A stretch of DNA of 64,000 nucleotides, from NCBI RefSeq assembly GCF_029784135.1, contig NC_073746.1, forward strand, positions 262,841,598 through 262,905,597, read 5' to 3'. Each line of letters begins with the position of its first letter. Position 1 is the first letter of the stretch. The stretch is from Toxorhynchites rutilus septentrionalis. Taxonomy: Eukaryota > Arthropoda > Insecta > Diptera > Culicidae. The position numbers and the translations under genes are program-made. The notes beneath the pieces were generated by a model. That model was not told the DNA's origin, ran no database searches, and was given only the letters and a program-made list of their open reading frames with translations. Positions 34,505 to 45,138 of the stretch are shown here, in pieces.

Positions 34505-34537
<33 letters not shown>
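33680..34537 (+). promoter_or_regulatory. element B 3' UTR with tandem repeats, and poly(A)
   Basis: 832 bases plus poly(A). Repeats of about 80 bp (core: TGTGACGGGGCGCGCGTCAA, then TTGGAGGGC, CCTAATCGG and CACGTCTCGAC) occur in two groups (about 33722-33870 and 34006-34236). At the end are hairpins CAACGC/GCGTTG (34323-34340), GTGC/GCAC (34353-34364), GTGGG/CCCAC (34438-34454) and CTGGG/CCCAG. Open frames through the repeats are by-products. Confidence 0.65.
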
Positions 34538-35120
34538 CAAACATACAAACATACAAACATACAAACATACAAACATACAAACATACAAACATACAAACAT
34601 ACAAACATACAAACATACAAACATACAAACATACAAACATACAAACATACAAACATACAAACATACAAACATACAAACATACAAACATACAAACATACAA
34701 ACATACAAACATACAAACATACAAACATACAAACATACAAACATACAAACATACAAACATACAAACATACAAACATACAAACATACAAACATACAAACAT
34801 ACAAACATACAAACATACAAACATACAAACATACAAACATACAAACATACAAACATACAAACATACAAACATACAAACATACAAACATACAAACATACAA
34901 ACATACAAACATACAAACATACAAACATACAAACATACAAACATACAAACATACAAACATACAAACATACAAACATACAAACATACAAACATACAAACAT
35001 ACAAACATACAAACATACAAACATACAAACATACAAACATACAAACATACAAACATACAAACATACAAACATACAAACATACAAACATACAAACATACAA
35101 ACATAGAAACATACAAACAT
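34538..35120 (+). repeat. (ACAAACAT)n block 3
   Basis: About 73 units. One variant, ATAGAAAC, lies close to the right edge (about 35104). Confidence 0.98.
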
Positions 35121-35122
35121 GA

Positions 35123-35713
35123 CCGTGGAGCTGCCGGCCAAGAATAGCACTTGGGTCTTGGTCCCTGTCCCTGTCGTAGAAGGCGACTAATCGGGTGACA
35201 ACGCGAGTAAGGGCGCGGTAAAGCCTATGGAGATTGCACGGGGGAAATACCGTGTACAGGAGCAACGTAGGGAGTGCCGAGCACATCAGGGTTGACGCCA
35301 GTAAGATCCTGATTACGACATACTGGTACGACACGGAAAACGGACATGTTAAGGATGAGAATTACTTTCGACGCTAAAGGCTGACAATCGTGCTATCCTG
35401 TTCCCTGAGTAAGGAAGGGTGACACCTTCCTGAAACGGCGTGTGGGCTAATAGCGCGGTTGCCCCCGTCCCGGTAATAACTTGGCAAGTCTTCGGGTACG
35501 TTCGATGCTCGTCTAGGCTCAGGCACTAGGTACTAGGCGTCAGATGTCACATTCCTGACTTGCGCTGATCTGGCTCTTAACACGGTCCCCATGAAGGACC
35601 GTGTCAACCCCCTGCATGGCCTCACTGCTTGCATAGATAACCATGGGATCACTGATAGCGACTATGTGCAACGAGCGGAGATAGCGGCCCGGAGTTGGGA
35701 CCCAACAACAAAA
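35123..35713 (+). promoter_or_regulatory. 5' UTR of element C (family II-like)
   Basis: 591 bases. It follows B and D almost word for word, including CACGGGGGAAATACCGTG and the perfect stem with ATG in the loop at 35580-35604. A second hairpin AGGAAGG/CCTTCCT lies near 35411-35430. The ATG in the loop at 35591 happens to be in frame with ORF1 here, which could give an extension of 41 residues. Confidence 0.6.
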
Positions 35714-37021
35714 ATGAGTTTCCAAACAAATTCAACAGAAATCGAGAGCGAAATCGAAGAGGTAGGCATCTTTGCCAGAAGGGGACAGGTGATGAGATCT
35801 CCGCCGCTGAGCCAACCACCAGCACCAAAATCCACAAGCGATAAATACATCGGAGAGCAGCCAAACCTGCAACACGAGAAAACTAAGCTGGGTGAGGCCA
35901 AAAGGGCATCTGATGAACTCTACGAGTACATTAAGCCTCGCAGTAACGTTCACGCCGTCATAAGGACCTTGACGATTAAAATCAAATCGGCGCTTGCAGC
36001 AGCCGAACGCGAGCAACAATTCTGGAGAGCAAAAGCTGAAAAGGCGGAGAACGCACTGAAAGAGAATGTGCAGAATAAGCCGATAGAAGCGATCTCGACA
36101 CCAATGAGTGACAGTACCCCGTTAACCGCGAAAAGGAAAAGACTAACTCCTGAAGAGAAAAGGGCAGCAACGAAACAGAAAGATGGTAGCGAAGTGGCTA
36201 ATGGTGAAAGCAAACAGAACAACGAAGAGATAAATGAGTGGAAAAAGATCAAAAGAAAGAAAAAAGAAGAGAAGAAGAAAGAAAAATTAAAGCCTAGGCT
36301 GGAGAGGCCAAAGCCGGACGCTCTGATTGTGGCTACAGCGGGCGCTGCAACATATGCTGAAATTTTGCGAAAAGTTAAAGAGGATCCGTCCCTGAAAAAT
36401 CTCGGAGAAAACGTGGCCAAAGTAAGGCGAACTCAAAATGGACAATTGCTGTTCGAATTGAAGAAGGACCCAACGATTAGAAGCTCAACTTATAAAGAGC
36501 TTGTCGAGAAATCTTTGGCCGAAACAGCGAAAGTGAGAGCTCTGTCCCAAGAAACAGTTGTAGAATGTAGAAACCTGGATGAGATCACTACATATACCGA
36601 ATTGAGAGTAGCCCTGAATGAACAGTTTGAGCTGGGAGAAGTCGCCATATCAATCAGGCTGAGGAAAGCATTTGGAAATACTCAAATAGCAACCTTAAGA
36701 CTGCCAAGAACCGCAGCTAGCAAGCTATTGGAGGTTGGTAAGATGAAAGTCGGATGGACGGTGTGTTCCCTGAGAGCTATCCAGCAAGTATCTAGGTGTT
36801 TCAAGTGCATGGACTTTGGCCACCAAGCAAAGTACTGTAAAGGACCTGACAGATCGGAGCTCTGTATAAGATGCGGCGACAAGGGGCATTTGGCAAAGAA
36901 TTGTACTAAGCCCCCAAGGTGCATGCTCTGCACGACGGAGGAAGAAAAAGACCACGCCACAGGGGGATCGAGATGCCCGGTCTATAAAAGGGCGATGGCA
37001 GCAATAACCAAATGGAGGTAA
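35714..37021 (+). CDS. element C ORF1, RNA-binding gag-like protein
   Basis: 435 residues from the ATG at 35714, chosen because it aligns with the start of A (NSTEIESEIEE against NTTEIESEQED). An upstream in-frame ATG at 35591 lies in the leader hairpin. The organisation is as in A: acidic start, FARRGQVMRSP motif, charged helical middle, and three C-terminal zinc knuckles beginning CFKCMDFGHQAKYC. The last bases contain the ORF2 ATG in ATGGAGGTAA. The frame is intact although ORF2 of the same copy is dead. Confidence 0.9.
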   Translation: MSFQTNSTEIESEIEEVGIFARRGQVMRSPPLSQPPAPKSTSDKYIGEQPNLQHEKTKLGEAKRASDELYEYIKPRSNVHAVIRTLTIKIKSALAAAEREQQFWRAKAEKAENALKENVQNKPIEAISTPMSDSTPLTAKRKRLTPEEKRAATKQKDGSEVANGESKQNNEEINEWKKIKRKKKEEKKKEKLKPRLERPKPDALIVATAGAATYAEILRKVKEDPSLKNLGENVAKVRRTQNGQLLFELKKDPTIRSSTYKELVEKSLAETAKVRALSQETVVECRNLDEITTYTELRVALNEQFELGEVAISIRLRKAFGNTQIATLRLPRTAASKLLEVGKMKVGWTVCSLRAIQQVSRCFKCMDFGHQAKYCKGPDRSELCIRCGDKGHLAKNCTKPPRCMLCTTEEEKDHATGGSRCPVYKRAMAAITKWR

Positions 37022-39964
37022 CCCAGATAAACCTGAATTACTGCGACACGGCGCAACAATTGCTAGCCGCATCAGAAACCAAATGCGATGTGGCGATCAT
37101 AGCAGAGCCGTATCAAGTACCTCCAGATAACGGAAACTGGTTGACCGATAAAGCTAGAATGGCTGCACTATCGACGATGGGAAGATACCCCATCCAGGAA
37201 GTGGTATCCAATACATACGAAGGGTTCGTGATAGCCAAAATAAATGGAATCTTCGTATGTAGCTGCTATGCCCCCCCGAGATGGACAATAGAACAGTTTG
37301 ATATGATGCTATATAACCTAACAGAAGAGCTCATCGGACGGAGTCCCATAGTCATCGGTGGAGACTTCAACACCTGGGCAGTGGAGTGGGGGAGCAGATT
37401 TACCAACGCGAGGGGTTTTAGTCTACTGGAAGCCCTGGCGAAGCTGAATGTGAGACTGGTCAACGAAGGCTACACCAGCACTTTCCATAGAAACGGTCGA
37501 GAATCAATCATCGATGTTACCTTCTGCAGTCCGATGTTGGCAGTAAATTGGAGAGTATGTGATGATTACACTCACAGCGACCATCAAGCAATCCGCTACA
37601 CTGTGCGCTGTCAGAGTTCATCTAAAACAAGAAGTATAAAAACAAAAGGTTGCCGGAGGAAGTCGAAGAAATTCGACAAGAATTTATTCATTGAAGCACT
37701 CCGAGAGCAGCGAACAGACACCAGTCTTAGTGCCGGCGAACTAACAAATTTGGTAGTGAGAGCATGTGACGTTACCATGCCACGAAAACTAATACCGAAA
37801 GGCGAACGTCGCCCAGTTTATTGGTGGAACGAGACAATTAACTCCCTTCGGTCGAACTGTCTCCGAGTCAGGAGGAGGATGCAAAGGGCCAGAAATGCTA
37901 TGGACAGAGTAGAGCGCAGGGAAGAACTCAAAACAGCAAAAGCCGCCCTTAAGCATGAAATAAGACGTAGTAAGATAAACTGCTTCAGAGAACTATGTCG
38001 CGATGCCGATGCGAACCCTTGGGGCAATGCATATAGGGTGGTGATGGCAAAGATTAAAGGTTCATCGACACCCAGTGAAAGCTGTCCGGTGCGGTTGAAG
38101 AATATTGTAGAAGGGCTCTTCCCGCAGCATGATCCAACGAGCTGGCCAGCAACACCATATAGTGAAAATGAAGAACACGTCGAGAGAGTGTCCACAGAAG
38201 AGCTGCTGGCGGCGGCAAAAGAACTGAAAGTGAATAAAGCACCTGGCCCCGACGGAATCCCAAATGTGGCCCTCAAAGCCGCGGTTGAAGCGTATCCAGA
38301 TCTTTTCAGAGCAACGATGCAAAAGTGTCTGGATGAAGGATGCTTTCCAGATATTTGGAAGAAGCAGAAACTGGTACTGTTGCCGAAACCAGGAAAGCCG
38401 CCAGGGGAACCCTCTTCCTATAGGCCCATCTGTCTACTGGATACCCTCGGAAAACTGCTGGAGAAGATAATTCTGAACAGGTTGACGAAGTGCACAGAAA
38501 GTGACAACGGACTCTCGAAGACGCAGTTCGGGTTCCGGAAATATAAATCCACGGTGGATGCCATCCTGTTAGTTGCCGAAGCAGCCAGAAAAGCCTTGAA
38601 ACAGAATAGACGCGGCGATCGATACTGCGCTATAATAACGATTGACGTGAAAAATGCTTTCAACAGCGCCAGTTGGGAAGCTATTGCCGAAGCACTGCAC
38701 CGAATGAAGGTACCGAATTATGTGTGCCAGATCCTCAAAAGCTACTTTCAAAACAGGGTTCTGGCTTACGACACAGAGAAGGGACAGAAGGCATTGAATA
38801 TAACAGCGGGTGTCCCTCAGGGCTCCATCTTGGGTCCAACGCTGTGGAACGGGATGTACGATGGTGTGCTGAGGTTGAAGCTTCGCCGATGATATTTCCC
38901 TGACGGTGACAGGCGAGACTCGTGAGGAAATCGAGATGCTGGCTACAGAGGCGATAAAGATAGTGGAAAATTGGATGAAAGAGGCTAAGTTGTAGATAGC
39001 ACATCACAAAACCGAAATGGTGTTGGTCAGCAATCACAGAGTTGTAAAGCAAGCGAAGATCAATGTTGGGGCGCATACTATCGTCTCCAAACGTGAGCTG
39101 AAATACCTTGGGGTGATTATCGACGACCGACTAAATTTCAAGAGTCATGTTAAATACGCATGCACGAAAGCGGCCAAAGTCATCGCGGCGCTAGCTAGAG
39201 TTATGCCGAATAACGCGGGGCCTAGCTGTTGTAAGAGACGCCTCCTGGCCAGTGTAGCAACATCAATACTCCGATATGGCGGTCCAGTTTGGACAGCAGC
39301 GCTTGAATGCCAACAAAATCGCAAGCTGCTGACTAGAACATACCGAATAATGGCGATGAGAGTAGCGAGCGCTTATAGAACTATATCTGCGGATGCGGTT
39401 TGTGTCATAGCCGGAATGATCCCGATCGATCTCACTCTGGCCGAAGACGACATGTGTTACAAACAGAGAACAGAAAGCGTGCAGATTAACAGAAAAGTGC
39501 GGGTAAGAGCAAGGGCTGGCTCCATGAGAAAGTGGCAGCAGGAGTGGAACAACACGCCTAACGGTAGATGGACCCACAGCTTGATCCCGAACATCACTAC
39601 GTGGGTAGAAAGAAAACACGGAGAAGTGAGCTTCCACCTGACGCAATTCCTATCCGGTCATGGTTGTTTCAGATGGTACTTGTACAGATTCGGCCATGCA
39701 AGTTCGCCGCTTTGCCCAGAGTGTAACACAATAGAGGAGACAGCAGAACACGTGGTTTTCGACTGCCCCCGTTTTTCTATTGAAAGGGAAGAAATGTTCC
39801 TCGCTAGCAGATCAACCCTAAATGCTCAGAGCATCGTCCAAAAGATGTGCGAAAGTGAAAGTACGTGGAATGCAGTAAATCGTGCAATAACAAAAATGTT
39901 GACGACGCTCCAACGAAGATGGAGGGACGAGCAAAGATTCAGCATAGCAAATCTAGAGAGATGA
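37012..39964 (+). pseudogene. element C ORF2, deleted and interrupted
   Basis: The endonuclease is complete (INLNYCDTAQQLL, IIAEPYQVP, GGDFNTWAVEWGS, SDHQAI) and RT blocks run up to GVPQGSILGPTLWN. At about 38883, 26 bases just before the FADD box are missing compared with its relatives, which shifts the frame. The two ends of the lost segment are both GCTTC in related copies. A TAG at about 38994 replaces a Gln codon. Reading resumes in frame at 39017-39964 to a normal end with the C-terminal CCHC. The protein cannot be made. Confidence 0.92.
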
Positions 39965-40134
39965 GTGCATGAGCACAGCCCCCTCCCGAAGTAATATCAA
40001 ATGGTGGTTCCGGGGGGCCAGGCATGAAGTACAAGGAGGTGGTTTTAGTGAGTAAAAATCTCACACTACCCAGTCAACATGGCGACGGGGAGTCTATGAA
40101 GATCTCCACCTCCTTGCCAAAAAAAAAAAAAAAA
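39965..40134 (+). promoter_or_regulatory. element C 3' UTR and poly(A)
   Basis: 154 bases plus 16 A. It keeps GTGC/GCAC (39965-39976) and GTGAG/CTCAC (40048-40064). The third hairpin is weakened (CCCAGTC against GACGGGG). The tail is the shortest of the eight and joins a slightly irregular first repeat (CAAACAAACATA). Confidence 0.6.
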
Positions 40135-40200
40135 CAAACAAACATACAAACATACAAACATACAAACATACAAACATACAAACATACAAACATACAAACA
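40135..40200 (+). repeat. (ACAAACAT)n block 4
   Basis: Only 66 bases, about eight units, between C and D; the shortest complete block in the array. Confidence 0.98.
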
Positions 40201-40792
40201 GCCGTGGAGTTGCCGGCCTAGAATAGCACTTCGGGTCTTGGTCCCTGTCCCTGTCGTATGAGGCGACTAATCGGGTGACAACGCGAGTAAGGGCGCGGTA
40301 AAGCCTATTGGAGATTGCACGGGGGAAATACCGTGTACAGGAGCCACGAAAGGAGTGCCAAGCACATCAGGATTGACGCCAGTAAGATCCTGATTACGAC
40401 ATACTGGTTACGACATAGAAAACGGACACGATACGGAAACGATTTCAACACGACGCTAAAGGCTGACAGTCGTGCTATCCTGTTCCCTGAGTAAGGAAGG
40501 GTGACACCTTCCTGAAACGGCGTGTAGGCTAATAGTGCGATTGCCCCCGTCCCGGTAATAACTTGGCAAGTCTTCGGGTACGTTCGATGCTCGTCTAGGC
40601 TCAGGCACTAGGTACTAGGCGTCAGATGTCACATTCCTGACTTGCGCTGATCTGGCTCTGAACACGGTCCCTATGAAGGACCGTGTCAACCCCTGCATGG
40701 CCTCACTGCTTGCATAGACAACCATGGGATCACTGATAGCGACTAATGTACAACGAGCGGAGATAGCGGCCCGAAGTTGGGACCCAACAGAC
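40201..40792 (+). promoter_or_regulatory. 5' UTR of element D
   Basis: 592 bases. Hairpins: CACGG/CCGTG (40318-40335), AGGAAGG/CCTTCCT near 40494-40514, and ACACGGTCC/GGACCGTGT (40662-40686) with CTATGAA in the loop. One extra A in ACTAATGTA, relative to G, opens an in-frame extension of ORF1 back to 40724. Confidence 0.6.
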
Positions 40793-42190
40793 ATGAATAT
40801 CATCGAACAATTCAACAGACGAAACGACGGTAATGAAGACACACCAACGGGAGAGGCGAGCGTGTTCGCAAGGAGCGGTAAGCTCCAGAGATCACCAATT
40901 CGCAACCAGACAGCCATAGCGAATCCTATAGGACACCAACAGCATCCACAACAAGGAGAGACTAGCCTGATACAAGTGCTAACGCATAAAGCCAACACCA
41001 CCACTTCTTTAGAAGGGCTGCAGGTCGGGAGGTCAAGCTTGATGGAGGTCAAGAAAAAAGTGAACGAGCTCTACGAGTTCATTAAGGACAAAAACAATGT
41101 CCATACTAAGATCAAACATTTAGTCACAAGCATCAAATCCGCCGTTACGGCTGCTGACCGCGAACAGAAGGAGATGATCACGCGAGCAGAGGTTGTTGAA
41201 AAAGCACTCGCTGAAGCAAGGGAGAAGATGTCCGTCGAGATACAGGAGACGCCTAAGACGCCACGAAACCCACGATCGGACAAAAGGAAGAGGGATACCC
41301 CAGGGGATGAAGAAGACCTGAAGAAGGTTAAAAATGACAACCTGGAAAACAAAAAGGAAGGTGAAGGCAGTGGATGGCGAACTGTCGAAAAACAGACGGA
41401 GAAACGGAAGAAGAAAGAAGAAAAGAAGAAAGGTGTGCAGGAGACAAAAAAAACCAGGCCCAGACGAGAGCGAAGTAAGGGAGATGCTCTGATCGTCGAG
41501 GTGAAGGAAGGAGTGACTTACGCATCACTCCTGCGGAAAGTGAGAGACGATCCGGAGTTGAAAGAACTGGGAGAGAATGTGGTGAAAACCAGGCGCACCC
41601 AGAAAGGAGAGATGCTCTTCGAGCTCAAGAGGGATCCGGCGGTCAAAAGTTCAGCCTTCAAGGAACTGGTTGCGAAGTCGCTCGGTGAGGAGGCGAAGGT
41701 GAGGGCTCTATCCCAGGAATCAGTGGTCGAATGCAGAAATCTCGACGAAATCACGACAGACGAGGAGTTAAGGCGCGAGTTAATAGAACAGTGTAAGCTG
41801 GACAATACACCAATGACGATCCGTATGAGGAAGGCGTATGGTGGCACGCAGACGGCGTCGATACGGCTCTCAACAGTCGCAGCCAATAAGATGGTAGAAA
41901 CGACCAAAATAAAAGTTGGCTGGTCGGTTTGCTCGCTGAAGATGGTGCCCCGGGTGGCCAAGCGGATGGAGAGATGCTTCCAGTGCATGGGCTTTGGACA
42001 TCAGGCAAGAAGCTGCACAGGCCCCGACAGGTCTGAACTGTGCAGGAGATGCGGTGAGAAAGGGCATGTTGCGAGAGACTGCACGAAGCAACCGAAATGC
42101 TTGCTCTGCAAACCAGAGAACGGCAGCGACCATGCGACAGGAAGCTTCAAGTGTCCCTCGTATAAGAAGGCGTTAGCAGAATCGCAGTAA
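40793..42190 (+). CDS. element D ORF1, RNA-binding gag-like protein
   Basis: 465 residues from the ATG at 40793, chosen because it matches the start of G (MNIIEQFNRRNDGNED). An in-frame ATG at 40724 is open but lies in the leader and is absent from G. The order is FARSGKLQRSP, a charged helical middle with KRKKKEEKKKG, then three zinc knuckles (CFQCMGFGHQARSC, CRRCGEKGHVARDC and a longer third). Relative to G it has two extra residues near 61 and three near 155, both in-frame differences. The stop TAA (42188-42190) overlaps ACG, where B has ATG. Confidence 0.92.
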   Translation: MNIIEQFNRRNDGNEDTPTGEASVFARSGKLQRSPIRNQTAIANPIGHQQHPQQGETSLIQVLTHKANTTTSLEGLQVGRSSLMEVKKKVNELYEFIKDKNNVHTKIKHLVTSIKSAVTAADREQKEMITRAEVVEKALAEAREKMSVEIQETPKTPRNPRSDKRKRDTPGDEEDLKKVKNDNLENKKEGEGSGWRTVEKQTEKRKKKEEKKKGVQETKKTRPRRERSKGDALIVEVKEGVTYASLLRKVRDDPELKELGENVVKTRRTQKGEMLFELKRDPAVKSSAFKELVAKSLGEEAKVRALSQESVVECRNLDEITTDEELRRELIEQCKLDNTPMTIRMRKAYGGTQTASIRLSTVAANKMVETTKIKVGWSVCSLKMVPRVAKRMERCFQCMGFGHQARSCTGPDRSELCRRCGEKGHVARDCTKQPKCLLCKPENGSDHATGSFKCPSYKKALAESQ

Positions 42191-45138
42191 CGGAGATAAT
42201 TCAGATCAATCTGAACCATTGCAACACAGCTCAGCAACTGTTGTGGCAGTCGACAACAGAGACAAAATGCGATGTTGCAATCATAGCGGAGCCGTACCGA
42301 GTACCCCGTGATAATGGCAGCTGGGCGACGGATAGCTTAGGGATTGCTGCAATACAGGTGATGGGAAGATATCCTATCCAGGAAGTGGTTGGAGGTTCAC
42401 ATGAAGGTTTCGTAATCGCCAAAATTAATGGAATCTTCATGTGTAGTTGCTACGCGCCCCCGAGATGGACAACTGAGCAATTCCACCAGATGCTAGACGC
42501 AATGACCGAGGAACTAATCGGTAGAACACCGATCGTCATTGGAGGCGACTTCAACGCGTGGGCGGTGGAGTGGGGAAGTAGATGCACCAACATCAGAGGG
42601 TACAGTCTACTGGAAGCTCTAGCAAAGCTGGAAGTAACGTTACTAAACGAAGGTACCACTAGCACTTTCCGGAAAGATGGGCGCGAATCCATCATCGACG
42701 TTACTTTTTGCATCCCGTCGCTGTTGGCGAGTACGGAGTGGAAAGTGTGCGAGTCGTATACGCACAGTGATCACCAGGCGATCCGGTACAGAATCGGTCA
42801 ACGAAACCACGTGCTAGTTCGGAGGACAACAAGCGGTGAGCGGAAGTGGAAGACGAATGCTTTCGACAATGACCTTTTCGTCGAAGCACTTCGTCTAGCT
42901 GGCGGAGCTTCAGATTGGAACGCAGAAAAGTTGACAGATCTACTGGTGAGAGCATGCGACACTACCATGCCGAGGAAAGTTGTACCAAAAAATGGAAGAC
43001 GCCCAGCTTACTGGTGGAACGACTCTCTTCGCAACCTTCGCGCTAGCTGTCTTCAAGCCAGAAGACGCGTTCAGAGAGCACGAAATAGCGCTGATAGAGA
43101 GGAACGAAATACGGTGTACCGAGCAGCTAGAGCCGCCTTGAAACGGGGAATTACACTGAGCAAAGCGAACTGTTTCAAGGAGCTGTGCCGAGATGCAGAT
43201 GCCAACCCATGGGGCAACGCGTATCGAGTCGTGATGGCGAAGATCAGAGGACCTGTGACGCCCGTCGAATCGTGTCCCGAGAAGCTGAAGGTCATTGTGG
43301 AGGGTTTATTTCCGATGCATGATCCTACGATATGGCCACCGACACCGTACGCCGAAATAGCTACCGAACGTTCTCAAGTTTCCAGTGAAGAACTGGTAGC
43401 AGTGGCGAAGAGACTGCAGGTAAACAAAGCGCCCGGCCCCGACGGAATCCCCAACGCGGCCTTGAAAACGGCGATTCAGGCGTTCCCGGACATTTTCAGG
43501 ATAGTGCTACAGAAATGCTTGGATGATGGTCACTTTCCTAAGAAATGGAAGATCCAAAAGTTAGTGTTGCTGCCAAAACCAGGAAAGCCCCCGGGGGTAC
43601 CAACATCCTATAGGCCTATATGCCTGCTGGATACTCTTGGGAAACTCTTGGAAAGGATTATCCTCAACAGACTGACGAAATGTACGGAGAGTGACCATGG
43701 TCTGTCAAAGATGCAGTTTGGATTCCGGAAAGGTAGGTCCACCGTTGATGCTATCCGGACAGTGGTTGAAAAGGCAGAGAAGGCGTCACAGCAAAAGCGG
43801 AGGGGCGACCGACATTGTGCTATAGTAACGATCGACGTGAGGAATGCTTTCAACAGCGCTAGCTGGGAAGCCATTGCCGAGTCCCTACACCGTATGAAGG
43901 TTCCTGGGTACCTGTGCAGAATTCTAGGAAGCTACTTCCAGAACCGCGTCCTAGTCTACGAGACGAGCACGGGGCAGACAACGTTGAATATAACGGCCGG
44001 AGTACCACAAGGCTCTATCCTGGGCCCAACGCTCTGGAACGTAATGTATAACGGAGTACTGAATCTGAAGCTTCCCAAAGGCGTGGAGATCGTGGGCTTC
44101 GCGGATGATATCGCTCTCACAGTGGCAGGCGAGACACTCGAAGAGGTGAAGATGCTTGCAATCGAGTCCATCGTCTCGGTAGAGAACTGGATGCAAGCAG
44201 CGAAACTGCAGATTGCTCATAATAAAACGGAAGTATTGTTGGTGAGTAACTGCAAAGCCGTGCAGCGAGCGGAAATCACAGTCGGGGAACACGTGATAAC
44301 TTCTAAGCGTAGGTTGAAATACTTGGGAGTTATGATCGACGACCGGCTGAATTTCAACAACCACGTCGACTACGTCTGCGAGAAAGCAGAGAAGTCCATT
44401 AGCGCGATAGCGAGAATAATGCCGAATAACGCAGGACCTTGCAGTAGCAAAAGGCGTCTCCTGGCTGCTGTATCCTCGTCCATACTGCGGTACGGAGCAC
44501 CAGCCTGGTCGGCGGCTCTCGAAACCCACCGGAATCGTAGAAAACTGGACCGTACGTTTCGGCTCATGGCGATGAGAGTTGCGAGCGCGTATAGGACGAT
44601 CTCGTTGGAGGCAGTCTGCGTTATCGCCGGCATGATCCCTATTGGCATCACTCTGGCGGAAGACAGAGAGTGCTACAGACGAAAGGAAATCAGGGGTATC
44701 CGGAAAACAGCGAGAGTAGAATCACTCTTGAAGTGGCAGCAGGAATGGGACACGGCGGAGAAAGGCAGGTGGACGTATGGGCTCATACCGGTACTATCGA
44801 CCTGGCTGAACAGGAAGCACGGGGAGGTGAATTTTCATCTGACACAGTTCCTGTCTGGACATGGCTGCTTCAGGCAATATTTGCACCGGTTCGGGCACGC
44901 AACGTCGCCACTCTGTCCGGAGTGTGAAGATGTGGAGGAAACACCAGAACACGTGGTATTTGTGTGTCCCAGGTTCACCGCAAGACGCGAGGGGCTGCCT
45001 GCCCTTCATGCCGGGAACATAGTAGAGAAAATGTGTCGCGACGAGGGCACCTGGAACGCTGTGAACAGTGTAATCATACACATCATGTCCGAGCTACAGC
45101 GGAAGTGGAGGGCCGACCAGCGTAGTAATAACCCCTGA
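42190..45138 (+). CDS. element D ORF2, endonuclease and reverse transcriptase, ACG start
   Basis: The protein related to B ORF2 aligns from the ACG at 42190 and would be 982 residues. No ATG lies upstream in frame. The first in-frame ATG is about 57 codons in, beyond the catalytic Asn (INLNHC) and Glu (IIAEPY) of the endonuclease, so a working enzyme needs the ACG or another non-ATG start. The rest is open: GGDFNAWAVEWGS, SDHQAI, NKAPGPDGIPN, AGVPQGSILGPTLWN, GFADDIALTV and CX2CX8HX4C. The usual Ser in FCSPSL of the endonuclease is Ile here. Confidence 0.88.
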   Translation, partial: TEIIQINLNHCNTAQQLLWQSTTETKCDVAIIAEPYRVPRDNGSWATDSLGIAAIQVMGRYPIQEVVGGSHEGFVIAKINGIFMCSCYAPPRWTTEQFHQMLDAMTEELIGRTPIVIGGDFNAWAVEWGSRCTNIRGYSLLEALAKLEVTLLNEGTTSTFRKDGRESIIDVTFCIPSLLASTEWKVCESYTHSDHQAIRYRIGQRNHVLVRRTTSGERKWKTNAFDNDLFVEALRLAGGASDWNAEKLTDLLVRACDTTMPRKVVPKNGRRPAYWWNDSLRNLRASCLQARRRVQRARNSADREERNTVYRAARAALKRGITLSKANCFKELCRDADANPWGNAYRVVMAKIRGPVTPVESCPEKLKVIVEGLFPMHDPTIWPPTPYAEIATERSQVSSEELVAVAKRLQVNKAPGPDGIPNAALKTAIQAFPDIFRIVLQKCLDDGHFPKKWKIQKLVLLPKPGKPPGVPTSYRPICLLDTLGKLLERIILNRLTKCTESDHGLSKMQFGFRKGRSTVDAIRTVVEKAEKASQQKRRGDRHCAIVTIDVRNAFNSASWEAIAESLHRMKVPGYLCRILGSYFQNRVLVYETSTGQTTLNITAGVPQGSILGPTLWNVMYNGVLNLKLPKGVEIVGFADDIALTVAGETLEEVKMLAIESIVSVENWMQAAKLQIAHNKTEVLLVSNCKAVQRAEITVGEHVITSKRRLKYLGVMIDDRLNFNNHVDYVCEKAEKSISAIARIMPNNAGPCSSKRRLLAAVSSSILRYGAPAWSAALETHRNRRKLDRTFRLMAMRVASAYRTISLEAVCVIAGMIPIGITLAEDRECYRRKEIRGIRKTARVESLLKWQQEWDTAEKGRWTYGLIPVLSTWLNRKHGEVNFHLTQFLSGHGCFRQYLHRFGHATSPLCPECEDVEETPEHVVFVCPRFTARREGLPALHAGNIVEKMCRDEGTWNAVNSVIIHIMSELQRKWRADQRSNNP

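Larger units (their letters stand above)
28749..34537 (+). mobile_element. element B: R1-clade non-LTR, family II, full length, ORF2 frameshifted
   Basis: Complete from GCCGTGGAG (28752) to 26 A residues (34512-34537). ORF1 is intact; ORF2 has one frameshift. It is the most diverged family II copy in the window, and the only one that keeps an ATG at the ORF2 start. Confidence 0.92.
35121..40134 (+). mobile_element. element C: R1-clade non-LTR, full length, mosaic, ORF2 broken
   Basis: It runs from CCGTGGAG (35123) to 16 A residues (40119-40134). ORF1, ORF2 and the 3' UTR belong to family I, but the 5' UTR is much closer to family II copies B and D than to A. ORF2 has a 26-base deletion and a nonsense codon. 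Confidence 0.9.
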
